DNA from: Clonostachys chloroleuca
Taxonomy: Eukaryota > Ascomycota > Sordariomycetes > Hypocreales > Bionectriaceae
Direction: 5' to 3'
DNA length: 64,000 bases
NCBI GenBank assembly: GCA_037952775.1
Contig: JBANAY010000001.1
Span: forward strand, 1,798,001 to 1,862,000
Part shown: positions 25,501 to 37,078 of the stretch, piece after piece
Position numbering within the stretch: the stretch's first letter is position 1
Layout: each line of letters begins with the position of its first letter
The notes under the pieces: model-generated
Databases searched by the model: none
What the model was told of the DNA's origin: nothing
The model's input: the letters and a program-made list of their open reading frames with translations, nothing else
Made by a program: the position numbers and the translations under genes

Positions 25501-28500
25501 GCAGCAGCCGAGGCTGAAGAAGCTGCTCGTCTCGCGGTCGAACAAATCGCAGCTGAAGAAAAAGAGCTCGCAGATTTAGAGACAAAGAAGGCTAAGAGGG
25601 GCAGGCTCACCTCCAAGTTAGATCGAGACCGATATGACGAGCTAAAGGCTAAAGCGGACCAAAGAGCCCAGGAAAGAGCTGCAAAGGAGGCAGAGGAAGC
25701 CGCTGCGGCTGCCGAAGCTGAAGCAGCAGCCGCCGCCGAAGCAGCCGCCGCAGCAGAGGCTGCAGCAGCACAAGAAGCCGAGGAGGCAGCGGCCCGCGCC
25801 GCTGTAGAGCTCGCTGCAGAAGAACAGGAGCTTGCAGACCTCGAGACCAAAAAGGCGAAGAGGGGCCGACTTACCTCTAAACCGGATAGAGATCGATACG
25901 AGGTGCTCAAGGGCAAAGCAGAAAAGAGAGCCCAGGAAAAGGCAGCCAAGGAGGCAGAAGAGGCTGCTGCAGCTGCCGAAGCTGAGGCAGCCGCCGCCGC
26001 CGAAGCCGCCGCCGCCGCCGAGGCAGCAGCAGCACAGGAGGCCGAAGAGGCCGCTGCTCGTGCTGCTGAAGAGGTCGCTATTGAAGAGCAAGAGCTTGCA
26101 GACCTCGAGACCAAAAAGGCTAAGAGGGGTAGACTTACTTCTAAGCTAGACAGAGATCGATACGATGAGCTCAAGGGTAAAGCAGAGAAGAGGGCACAGG
26201 AAAAAGCAGCAAAGGAAGCAGAAGAAGCAGCAGCTGCAGCAGCTGCTGCGGAGCCTGAACCCGAGCCTGAGCCCGAGGTCGCGCCTGAAGCTGAACCCGA
26301 ACCCGAACCTGAGATTGATCATGAGGCTGCTGAGAGGGAAGCCAAAGAAATTGCGCTTGAAGAAGAGGAATTGGCACTTCTAACTAAGAGGGCCCTTAGG
26401 GGTAAGCTTTTGAAGAAGGACAAGGATCGCTACGACATCCTGAAGAAGAAATCTCAGGAGAGAGCCGAAGAGAAAGCAGCGAAGGAGGCGGCGGCAGAGG
26501 CAGAGGCAGAGGCAGCAGCAGCAGAGCCAGAGCCAGAACCAGAGTCAGAGCCAGCAGAGGAGCCAGTACCAGAGGTTGATGAAGCTGCAGCTCTCGCTGA
26601 AGCAGAAGCTGCTCTCATTGCGGAGGAAGAGGCAGAGCTTGCAGCCTTGGAGGTCAAGAAGGGACGAAAAAACAAGTTCACGAAGAAAGACAAGGAGAGA
26701 TACGACCAATTGAAGGACAAGGCAAATGCAAGGGCCGAGGCCGAGGCGGCTCGACTGGCAGAAGAGGCGGCGGCTCGAGAAGCTGAGGAGCTTGCCGCCA
26801 AGGAGGCTGAGGAAGCAGCTGCCAGGGAAGCTGAGGAGGCCGCAGCTCGGGAAGCAGAAGAGGCAGCCGCCCGGGAAGCGGAGGAGGAAGCCGAACTTGC
26901 AGCATTGGAAGTTAAGAGGGCCAAGAGAGGGAGACTTCCGGCCAAGAAAGATCGCGACCGCTACGATGAACTCAAGGAGCGCATTGATGCGCGGGCGGCG
27001 GCAAAAGCTGCAGAAGCTGAGCCTGAGCCTGAACCCGAACCTACTCCCGAAGAGGAAGATCCAGAGGCAGCGGAAGCCGCTGCCAAGGAAGCCGAAGAAG
27101 CCGCCGCTGCTGCTGAAGCTGAGGCAGCGGCAGCAGCAGAAGCCCAAGCAGCAGCCGAAGCCGAAGCGGCGGCAGCTCGTGAAGCTGAGGAGATTGAGAT
27201 TGAAGACGCCGAGCTTGCTGAGCTCGAAGCTAGGAAGGCTAAGCGAGGGAAGCTGGCGAGCAAAAAAGAGCGTGAGCGCTACGACTATCTCAAGGAACGA
27301 GCTGATAAAAGAGCTGAGGAGAAGGCTGCGGCTGAAGCAGCAGCGGCTGAAGCAGAAGCCGCCGAAGCAGCCGCCGCAGCCGAAGCAGCCGCCGCAGCCG
27401 AAGCAGAAGCTGCAGCCGCAGCAAAGGAAGCCGAAGAGGCTGCAGCAAGGGAGGCTGAAGAGATTGCAGTAGAAGAGGCGGAGCTTGCTGATTTAGAAGC
27501 TAAGAAAGCTAGGAGGGGAAGACTCCCCTCTAAGTTTGTTGAAAGATACGACCTTCTCAAAGAGCGTTCAGAGAAACGGGCTGCGGATGCTGCTGCCGCT
27601 GCTGCCGCTGCTGCCGCTGCCGCCGCCGCCGAGGCAGCTGTAGAAGAAGAAGAAGCCGAAGCAGAGCCAGAGCCAGAGCCTGAACCTGATGCTGAAGAAG
27701 CCCCTGATGAGGTTTTTGAAGACGCTGAGGCCGAGGCCGAGGCTGATGATGCAGCTGCTCGGGAAGCTGAAGAAATCCTTCTCGAGGAGCAGGAACTAGC
27801 TGATCTCGAGGCTCGGAAAGCCAGAAAGGGAAAACTCTCCTCCAAGAGCACCGAAAGATACGAGCTTTTGAAGGAACGATCAGAGAAACGGGCTGCGGAT
27901 GCTGCTGCCGCCGCTGCCGCTGCCGAGGCGGCTGTAGAAGAAGAAGAAGCTGAACCCGAGCCAGAGCCAGAGCCTGAGGCTGAGGCTGATGACGGACCTA
28001 CAGCCGAAGAAATCGAAGCGGAGGAGCAGGAGCTCGCTGATCTAGAGGCGAGGAAGGCCAGAAAAGGAAAACTCTCATCTAAGAGCACCGAAAGATATGA
28101 GTATCTGAAAGAACGCTCAGAACAGCGAGCAGCAGCAGCGGCTGCTGCCGCTGAGGCAGCTGAAGAAGCTGAGGTGGAGCCAGAGCCCGAACCTAAAGCC
28201 GAGGAGACTCCTGAGGTCGACGACGCAGCTGCAGCTGAAGAAATCGAAGCTGAGGAGACGGAGTTGGCAGACTTAGAGGCAAGGAAGGCAAGGAAGGGTA
28301 AGCTTTCTTCTAAGAGCACTGAAAGATATCAGTATCTGAAGGAACGCTCTGAGAAGCGAGCTGCGGATGCAGCCGCTGCAGCTGCAGCTGCTGAGGAAGA
28401 ACCAGCCCCCGAAGATGAAGATGCTCCCGAGGAGGTTGAGGAAGAGCCCGAGGCTGAAGAAGAGCCTGAGGCTGATGATGCAACTGCGGCTGAGGCAGCT

Positions 28501-31500
28501 GCTCGTGAAGCTGAGGAGATTGCGGCCGAAGAGACAGAACTCGCGGACCTTGAGGCTAGGAAAGCCAGGAAGGGAAAACTCTCTTCCAAGAGTACTGAAC
28601 GATATAATTATCTCAAGGAGCGTTCAGATAAACGGGCTGCGGATGCAGCCGCAGCAGCAGCAGCAGCAGAGGAAGCTGAGCCAGATCCGGAACCTGAAGA
28701 GGCCCCGGAGGATAATGAAGTCGACGAAGAGGATGCAGAAGAGGCAGAAGATGCAGAGGCAGCAGCTGCCCAAGAGGCCGAAGAGGCGGCTGCAAAGGAA
28801 GCCGAAGAGATTGAGGCTGAGGAGACAGAGCTCGCAGACCTTGAGGCCAAAAAGGCCAAAAAGGGAAAGATACCTAGTAAATACCGGGAGAGGTATGATT
28901 ATTTAAAAGAGCGTTCGGAGAAACGGGCTGCAGATGCCGCTGCTGCCGCAGAGGCCGCCGCAGAAGCTGAAGCAGCTGCCGCCGAAGCTGAAGCTGCCGC
29001 CGCCGCCGAGGAAGCTGCTGCAGCAGAAGAGGCTGCTGCTAAAGAAGCTGAGGAGGCTGCTGCAAAGGAAGCCGAAGAAATTGAGGCTGAAGAGACAGAG
29101 CTCGCCGAGCTGGAGGCCAGGAGAGAAAAGAGGTTTGGAAGGCTTCCCACTAAGAGCCGCGAGAGGTATGAATACTTGAAAGAGCGTTCTGATCAGCGGG
29201 CAGCGGCTGCGGAAGCAGCAGCTCAAGAAGCAGCAGAAGCAGCAGCCAAGGAAGCCGAGGAGGCTGCCGCCGCAGAGGCCGAAGAAGCAGCAGCCAAGGC
29301 AGCTGAGGAAGCTGCAGCGAAGGCCGAGGAAGATGCCGCGGATGATGCAGAATTTGCGGCCCTCGAAGCTAAGAAAGAGAGGAGGGGGAAGTTGGGTAAG
29401 AAGGATAAGGAGAGATATGAGACGCTGCAGAGCAAGATTGAAGCGAGAGAAGCTGCTGCTGAAGATGCCCCGGATGAACCAGAACCTGAGCCAGAAGAAC
29501 CTGAGGAACCTGAGGAACCTGAACTCGAGCCAGAGCCGGAGCTCGACCCGGACGAAGTTGAAGAGCTTCTGGCTGATCCACCCCCGAAGCCAAAACCAGC
29601 GAGTGATGCCTTCAGTTTCTGGGGCCTGGGAAGGAGGAAGAAAGGTACGTCATCTTACCCCAGTGTACACCCGGCATATGTGGTGTTACCCAAACATATG
29701 CATTGAGCACGTCAGCCGGATTGAAATCACTGACTCAGCGACAGTTGTGGAAGAACCCGTCGAGCCGGAGCCGCCAGCTGAAGAGACGCCAAGATCTATG
29801 GGAGGTAAGATTGCTGATAAACTCAAAGCTTTTGAGTCTGCTCCTCCAAACGTGGAAGCCGAACCAACTGAGCCACCTCCGGCGGACCCCCCCTCAGTGC
29901 AAAGGAAAAATCCCACGAAAAAGAAGAATAAGAAGTTGACCATCAAAGAAGATAACCCCGAGGACGACGAGGATTTGCCTGGCGCATTCCCGGATGACGA
30001 AGACGACACATTCGAAGACGCGAAAGAAGAGGAAGAAGAGGTAGAGGAAGCAAAGGAGGAGGAGGAGGAGAAGGAAGAACCGCCTGCAGAAGAGGAGCCT
30101 CCCGCACCAGAGGAGCCCGAGAAAGAAGACGAGATCGTCGAGATCATCGACATGGCCCCATCGAAGAAGGACAAGAAAAAGAAGAAGAAGAGCAAGCACA
30201 AAGCTGTCGAGCCAGCGCCAGCACCCGAGCCAGAACCTGCACCCGAGCCAGAAGAGCCAGCGCCCGAGCCCGAGGAGGAAACACCGGAGCCAGAGGCGGA
30301 ACCCGAGGCTGAAGCTGAAGCATCAGAATCCGAGCCCGAAGCACCACCGGCCGTCCCCGATCCTCCCCCACCCCCGCCGTCGGAGCCTAGATCCCCCAAG
30401 AAGACTCGGCCAAAGATCAGCCGTGATGCCGGCTCATCATGGAGCACATGGAACTCACGCGAAAAGGAAAAGAAATCGTCAAAGTCTAAGCATGGGAAAC
30501 GATCAGCAGAGAAGGAAGACAAGGAGAAGGAGAAGACTTCATCCAAGGGGTCAACGTCAGACAAGGCAGAGCGTTCGGAGAAGGCGTCTTCTCGATCAAA
30601 GGGAACGTTCAGCACACCCCCGATCACTAGGGCAACACCTGGTCGCGAGAAGCGTCCAAGTGCTAGTCGTCGGTCGTCTCGACGGTCCGTGGACGAATCT
30701 GGACTGATGTCTCCTCCCGCTGAAGACATGCCCGAGATGTCATCGAAAGCTGCTCGCGTTTTGGGTGTCGGCGGGGACAAGCCTCGGGAGAAGCGAAGAT
30801 CTCGCAAGTCTCGTGCCCCTGAAGCCGATGCCGGTGGAGAGGTAGATGCAGCCCAAGAAAGGGTTGAGCGACGACGATCAAGGAGAGCCCCACCGGAGGA
30901 AGATATTGCTATGGCAGATGTAGGAGACATGCCCTCAAGACGTGGCTCATCCTCAAAGAAGGGTGGTCTCTCGGGGCTCTTCAGTGGCCTTAGGAGCCCT
31001 AAGGTTGAGCGAGGTGAGGGCAGGAAACGCAGCATGTATTCTGCAACTGATGATGAGGGACGAGGCGGTGTAGATGGCGATGCTGATAGAGAGGCTCGAC
31101 GGGCTGCACGCAGAGCTCGACGAGCCGAGCGCGATGCTGCGGAAGCAGAAGCCACAGAAGAGCGGCGAGCTAAGGAAGAGGCGCGCCGTGAGCGACACCG
31201 GCGGAGAGATGAAGATGCCGATAGAGAGGCCCGACGGGCAGAACGCCGAGCAGCTCGCGAAGAACAACAGAAGGAGGAAGAACGAGAGGCTCGCCGGCAA
31301 GAACGACGTCGAATCCGCAAGGAACGAGAAGCAGAAGCAGCGGCTGCCGCAGCGGCCGCAGAGGAGGAGGAAGCGGCTGCTGTTGCCCGGCGGGAGTCTA
31401 GACGTGAACGTCGTCGTACCCAGCAAACTGAAGGCACAGAGGATGAAGAAGATCGCCGTAGACGACGCGAAGAACGGCGAGCAGCCAAAGAAGCTAGGGA

Positions 31501-31921
31501 GGCTGAAGAGGCTCAGTACCGAAGCAGTCGCCAAGCTGAGCAGTCGGGAGACGAGGGCTCCTCTTCTCGCAGGCACCACCGCCGGAAGGAACGTGAGCGA
31601 GAACGAGAACCAGTTGGCGAAGCGTGGCCCCATTCTGGAATGTCATCATGGGTCAAGGACGTCACGGACGCACCGCCGCCAGACCAATTTGACGAGGAGC
31701 AAGCTCGACGGGAAGCCCGCCGAGCGAGACGAAGTGCCAGGGCTGAGGATGTGACGGCAGACGAGGACGACCGAAGACGTCGACGAAATTATCGGGACGA
31801 CAGGTATGGAGGATCTGAAGGAAGTGATGAGCGTTATCAAAGCCGCCGAGGCTCAGTCTATATGGACAGTGCAGCTGCACCGAGAAGTAGCTGGTGGAAG
31901 AAGCTAGCGGGCGTTGTGTAA
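22550..31921 (+). CDS. Giant Ala/Glu/Lys repeat protein, about 2,963 residues, function unknown (one frame break)
   Basis: Four exons: 22550-22711, 22946-24546, 24692-29644 and 29745-31921. The first ~85 residues look folded and helical (MAAADVLTFAGSCFENEYGY; after the intron SFLTILSTRIETTIEPTD, then MENLMAASMFL). The frame breaks near 23033-23037; dropping one base of CTCTGAG gives MFLEHEETDRVADPTG and keeps all exons in phase. Next come a Gly/Asn-rich linker and about ten short motifs of the form acidic, Trp/Phe, Gly/Ser-Phe, then a lysine cluster (for example DDSWGFWGAKKREKK). Exon 3 encodes 18 copies of a ~35-residue charged repeat in Ala/Glu-rich helical spacers with Glu-Pro runs. Exon 4 is acidic, then Ser/Lys-rich, then strongly Arg-rich, ending in SSWWKKLAGVV. 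No signal peptide or membrane segment. A large cytoplasmic scaffold or tether is plausible but unproven. The last three exons are certain; the first and the 22945 acceptor (TAGAG) are less so. Confidence 0.8.
22755..22781 (+). repeat. GT-rich microsatellite inside intron 1
   Basis: Alternating GTGTGCGTGTGTG tract within the first intron of the giant gene. Confidence 0.8.
24738..29451 (+). repeat. 18 coding repeats of ~35 residues
   Basis: Each unit begins EL-A-(D/A)-LE followed by a KKA(K/R)RG(R/K)L-like basic stretch, a SK..(D/E)RY core, and closes with LK.(K/R)...RA. Units 1-10 mostly have K-D-R-D-R-Y or K-E-R-E-R-Y cores, while units 12-15 have SSKSTERY. Units 4-6 and 12-15 are nearly identical to each other, which points to recent duplication. 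Spacers are 15-75 residues of Ala/Glu, with EPEPEP tracts. Confidence 0.9.
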
Positions 31922-32616
31922 GTCGAGTTTTAGCATAGCAAGGTGTTGTTTTTGTAGCATTTTATATATTATAGCCTCTTTCAATCTATGCAGACAGCCA
32001 TTATCTGGAATCAAGACATGTTCAGTTACGGAAAATCTCTGTAGATGCAGAGTGAAGACCTTGGATGCTTGGCACGGCTAGCGATACGAAGGTGAGGCTA
32101 ATCAGGCAAGCAGGATGCGTGCATGCATTAATACGAAGGATGTGGTCGCATTGGGATCTTCGTAGTGTTCATTTCTGAGGACGGCGCCTTAGTAAGGGAA
32201 TAGCCCGGGTTGTCAGCTGGGGGGTAAATATAGCATTTGCGGCAGACGGTTCCGAGGCACAGCCTTAAGCGATTTCACTGGCAATAATGAAACAATCAAT
32301 ATGAACAAAGGCCCTTTCTGTCATTGGCCACACGTCATCCCCCGTGTTTGATACTGGTGCCAGTGGCTGTGATAACGTGCTCGGTGTGTACGTGGATTCT
32401 GGATCCGTCAGCCGTTCAACCTGCTATAACTGTAGCGCCTCCAGCTAGGCAGCCCCCTAGCAGCAATAGTGCTGTCCGATAGGCGTGCCTTAGTGAGCTC
32501 CGATGTCTTGGCCCCCTAAAGCCCATCTGGATTGATTATATGTACTGCCGGATTGCCCTGCCCTCGACAACGCAGCTCGCTGCTCGACGCATCTCGTCGC
32601 TCCCTCACAGCACAGC
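31922..32616. other. Intergenic between the giant gene and the TMF1-like gene
   Basis: 695 bases. The giant gene's 3' UTR (A/T-rich 31940-31985) is followed by the upstream region of the TMF1-like gene. No coding sequence is supported. Confidence 0.5.
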
Positions 32617-35385
32617 ATGGCGACGCCTGGGAAGCCGGCGCCCAACGCAGGGCCTTCGTCGAGATGGGGGTCGTTCCTCTCCCAGGCCGTGGCCGGCGTC
32701 GAGTCCCGGCTTGACAATATGCTGTCCGAGGAGGACTCCAAGAAGCTACAGCAACAGCAGCAGCAAGCTGGGAAGCAACCACAGGCCCAAGCCCCAATGA
32801 GCATTCCCGCATCGAAGAATGCGGGTTCTGGTAAGTGTTTCCTCTAGGGATAGGAGCGCACCAGGGCCGACCCTCGAAATGACAATGGGCTAATCCAGGT
32901 GCCCTTTTATAGCTGGCGCTTCTCGATCATCGTCTCGGACTCGACCGTCTGCAAATGACCGACTCCAGGCTCGACTGGCCAAAGCCGTGGCCGCCAAGCA
33001 GGTCGGTGGCGGAGACAGCAAAGCGTCTGCCTCCCCTCGGAGCTCCATTGACACTAGCCGCAGCTCCATGGATAGAGTCTCAATGGACAGGGCTGAGAAG
33101 AAGCCTTCCGAGGAGGAACAGAAACCACCCGCTGCGCCTAGCGAACCGGAGCCTGCGATTCCCCTAGAAAGCTCGACGGCACCTGCAGCCACTACCACGA
33201 CCGCCGACCCTGCGCAAGCCAAACCTGTTGCGCAACCGTTTCCGAACCCCGAGCCCGAGACTGATGGCGCGAAGCCATCCCCTGGTGTCCAAGAGGAGGA
33301 AACGAAGAAAGACCAACCAGAGGCGCAAATTAGTCCGAAAGAGACACCAGAACCGGTCCCAGTCGCTCAAGCAGATTCCTCGAAGGAGGTAGATGCTCTC
33401 ACAAAAGAATTGGAGGAGGCCAAGGTGCGCTACCAGGAAGAAATTCAAGAATACAGCGAGAGAGTAGATTCTCTACAGTCGAAGCTTCAATACCTATCCA
33501 AGAGCGCTGCCGAGTCGGCGAAGAAGAGTGCCTCTTCTGCGGCAAGCGGGAGCGCAGATCGCAAGTTGGCAGAGAAGGACGAAAAGATTGCCCTGCTTAT
33601 GGAGGAAGGACAGAAGCTTTCCGGCATGGAGCAAAAGCTACGGACAACGATTAGGAAATTGCGCCAGCAGATGACAGACAACGAGAAGCAGAAGGCCGAG
33701 TTGGAGAAGAGCCGTGACAAGGCACGCTCAGAGGCCGAATCATGGCAAAGCCGTTTGAATAACAGCGAGGAGTCGGAAAAGCTACAAGAGGCCAATAAAA
33801 AGGCGACCGCAACGTTACAGAAAGAGATCGATTTATTGAAAATTCACAAAACGAGCCAGGAGGAGACGATATCTCGCCTGGAGAAGGAGCTCGCAACGAC
33901 AGAGGAACGGGTGGAGGCCATTTGCGCGGAAGCGCATGCGAAAGTACTGGCAGCCGAGAAGGAGAAACAAAAGGAGTTGGAAGGGATAATCACTTCGCTA
34001 AAAGCCGAAAAGGAGGAGCTGGCTACTCAGGGCCGGCTAGAACAGGAAGAGTGGAAAGAGAAAGTTGCTCGTGCCCAGGAGAGAACCAGGGTGGTCGAGG
34101 AAGAGCTGAAACTCGAGATCCTGGCTTTGGAGAACAAGCTGGAGGCTATGCGATCAGTAGCTGAAGAGGCGTCCTCAGGCTCCGGAGGGGAGGGTCAGAT
34201 CAAGCTGATAAGACAGATCGAAACATTGCAATCCCAATATGCGACTGCCAGTGGGAATTGGCAAGGCATTGAGGCATCACTTCTTGCCAAGGTGGCCAAC
34301 TTGGAAAAGGAGAGGGATGATGCCCAGCGTCGTGAATCTGAGATGAGGAAAAAAGCCCGCGACGCAGTGAGTAGTCCCGACCAGGAGCGTGCAAGTCTTG
34401 AAATGCACGTTCTGAAGCTATTGATTTGACTGACACTTTCTAGGCGAGCCGGGCCCGAAACATGGAGGATGAGCTGCAAGATGTCCAGCCAGCACTTGCG
34501 ACAGCCAAGCAAGAGCTGGAGACTTGCAGAGAGGAGATGGCTTCACTGCAAGCCTCGTTGAAGGCATCTGAAGCAGCTCTCGACCAAACTCGCGCCGATC
34601 TGGAAAAGCAGCAGCGCGCAGCCGTCAGGGATTTCCCAGGGGAGGTGGGAGCGCGGCCTTGGGCTGAAGAACCCATCGTGCCACCCTTTGCAAGAAATCA
34701 AAGTCGGCCGGACTCGCCACTCAACTCACTCTCGAGAACATTCAGCTCAGATTTGGGCGCACTTCAAAGAGCACGCCGTACCCCCGAAATACCACAAGAG
34801 GGCTTGGGCCTGGGTCTGGGCTTAGGAGGTCTCGGAAGGCGAATGTCCAGCCAGCCACCTCCGCCACCACGCACCAATACCCTATCCTCGGCCGGGGTTG
34901 GAAATTCAGCATCATCCTTTGTGGCTTTTGACGAACCGTCAAATGGCCATGCACCTTCGGTAGTAGAGCGCGAAGAGGCCGTCGACGATAAAGTATCTTC
35001 GTCACCACGGCAGATCGCCCATGATATGATATCAGTATCAACTGTTGGCGCTGGACCATCTGTGCAGCTTGTGGAGAGGATGAGCGCGGCGATTAGACGG
35101 CTTGAGGCAGAGAAAGTAGCAGCGAAGGAAGAGATGGCAAGAATCTGCAGTCAAAGAGACGGCGCACGGGCAGACATTGTTGGGTTGATGAAGGATATAG
35201 AATCGGCGAAGCAAGCAAAGACCAAGGTGGCCGAGATGGAGAAGGAAATGGACGAGCTCAACGCCAGGTACCAGACAACTCTGGAACTGCTGGGCGAGAA
35301 GAGCGAGCTTGTTGAGGAGCTCAGGGCAGATGTGCAGGATGTGAAGGCCATGTATCGCGAGCTGGTAGAGCGGACGGTCAAATGA
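32617..35385 (+). CDS. TMF1/Sgm1-type golgin, coiled-coil Golgi tether
   Basis: TMF1 (Sgm1 in yeast) is a Golgi coiled-coil protein that binds Rab6/Ypt6 through its C-terminal domain and helps capture vesicles. Exons 32617-32830, 32913-34366 and 34444-35385 join to 2,610 nt, 869 residues, with no frame break. The N-terminus SRWGSFLSQAVAGVESRLDN is an amphipathic segment like those at the start of TMF1 proteins. A disordered Ser/Pro/Glu stretch to about residue 250 is followed by continuous heptads (33,380-34,640) and a second disordered stretch. The C-terminal ~110 residues match the TMF TATA-binding-type domain (RRLEAEKVAAKEEMARICSQ through LVEELRADVQDVKAMYRELV). It is convergent with NAS6, with only ~110 bp between stops. 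Confidence 0.9.
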
Positions 35386-35494
35386 GTTGAATAGTCCTTA
35401 GACGGGGAACAAGCAACTTCAAGACGAAAATGCACGAGAGGCGAGACGGAGTGATGTCTGATTTTATCTATTTCAGAATTGATCTATATAGACT

Positions 35495-36666
35495 CTAGCT
35501 GTCTCCCAGCTCGATACCTTCTCTCTCAGCACCTTGTATTATATAGCGGCGTACCTGGAAGGTGGGTAGAGTCAGTAAACGACTGCTGGCAATGTACAAG
35601 AAAGCAACGATTACAGCGGGAATGGAACACTTGCCTCTTTGTCTGGGGCTAAATCGATAGCTAGCTTATCCTCGATGGTTTTGAGTGAAAAGTCGGCACC
35701 GGCTTTGAGCAATGCTACAGCAGTGTCTCCTACGAGAACGTTAATCTCAACGCTCATGACATCCGCCCCGAACTCCTAATCCTCGGGTAGGAACATATCT
35801 TACCATGGCCTTCGGCAATAGCATGATGAAGTGGCGTATAGCCTTCATTGTCGGTTGCATTCAGCGGGCTCTTGTTCTGAAGAAGGAGGGCAACCATGGG
35901 CGCAGAGCCAACAGCAGCAGCACGGTGGATAGGATATTGCCCACGGCGGTCGCGAACGCGCGTTGAAGCTTTGTTGTCGATAAGAAGGCGAGCAATATCG
36001 AGGTTCTTTTTGGACGCTACAAAATGGAGGGCAGACTGCTCCCAGAGTGCTTCAGTTAGACACTGTCGTGTATCCAATAGTTTATGGATTCACTTACTTG
36101 GCCACTGTTATCTAAGAGCCGATTCTGTTAGATTCGAGGAAAGAATAACGACCTTGGAAGCTGAAGCAAGGACCACTTACTCTTTGCATTAACATCCGCC
36201 CCTTTGCTGATAAGAAGCGTGAGGACGGGCTCGTTGTCGGGAACGCTGGCTGAGATCATGAGAGGGGTCCAGCCACTCCCGTCCTGGATTGCTTTGATGA
36301 GTGATCCATCACATTAGAAAGCGAACTAATAAATCAAATAAATACCTCGATATCAGCATCAAATTTGGGCTGTTCCGCCAAAAGAGAAACGATTTCTAGA
36401 TTGTTGGCGGAAGCCGCCCAGTGGATGGCATATCGTCCATCATCGTCCACCTTCTTGGATAGTTTCGGATCTGTCTGCAAGGCAGATTGTTAGATAATCT
36501 TCACCGGAGACTAATATCCACTTGCCTTGAGAAGATTTTCCGCGACTCTCACTTTTTGAAATTAGTTACAAGGTAATGAGAGGACAAACGATGATCATAT
36601 AGACTGACCTTGGCCCTGCCTGGCTGCAGTATGCAGAGGGAAACGATCATTCGCTTCGGTCGTCAT
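35495..36666 (-). CDS. nas6: Proteasome assembly chaperone NAS6/gankyrin (ankyrin repeats)
   Basis: Nas6 binds Rpt3 and chaperones assembly of the proteasome base. Eight exons: 36666-36609, 36551-36526, 36474-36346, 36283-36181, 36111-36098, 36035-35804, 35729-35635 and 35554-35495. They total 717 nt, 238 residues, close to gankyrin. Ankyrin signatures recur: GRYAIHWAASANNLEIVSLL, SGWTPLMISASV, SALHFVASKKNLDIARLL, GQYPIHRAAAVGSAPMVALL and GYTPLHHAIAEGHG. Exon 5 is only 14 nt and supplies the conserved NNSGQ turn. Introns 2 and 7 appear to use GC donors (AAG|GCAAGT and GAG|GCAAGT). For intron 7 the alternative GT donor leads to a stop, so GC-AG is well supported. For intron 2 a shifted GT-AG pair (A|GTGGAT..GACAG) is also in frame. 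The C-terminus is VRRYIIQGAEREGIELGDS. Confidence 0.92.
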
Positions 36667-37078
36667 ACTGATTGATGGTGACAGGATAATCTGTGATTTC
36701 AGATCAAGATTTATTCCAGATTGGAAGAGCCCTTGAGCTTTCGTTCAGCAGTCTCGCAACTATGACTTGCTTGTGGTTCTTTGCTATGAAAGCATACATA
36801 TGGAATTGATCGTGAGGAAACCGCATCATCTATTGGCGCGCTGTAGTGGCGCTGGCTTCCAGCAGTCTTGCGTAGCAGCTTGCAGCCTGTAGCCTGCTGT
36901 GGCTCGCCTGTGAGCTTGGTGCTGACTAAGAAATATACTTGCCTGTTCTGTAGTGCAGACAGAAGATCTTATCCGTATCGCATATGCTTTTGATAATTCC
37001 TAGCAGCCAGGAATTTTACACTCCAACACAACGATCGATTAACACGGGCTGGTTATATCGCAAGCCCGGAGAATCATC
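36667..37078. promoter_or_regulatory. Divergent promoter NAS6 / PRP46
   Basis: 412 bp between the two start codons. No proteasome-type (GGTGGCAAA) element is seen. The role is inferred from orientation. Confidence 0.5.

Noticed and set aside
25407..31488. Several long minus-strand open frames (up to 600 codons) across the giant gene
   Set aside because: They are Ser/Ala-rich mirror images of Ala/Glu/Lys codons (GCN and GAR). They carry no start context, splice sites or domains of their own.
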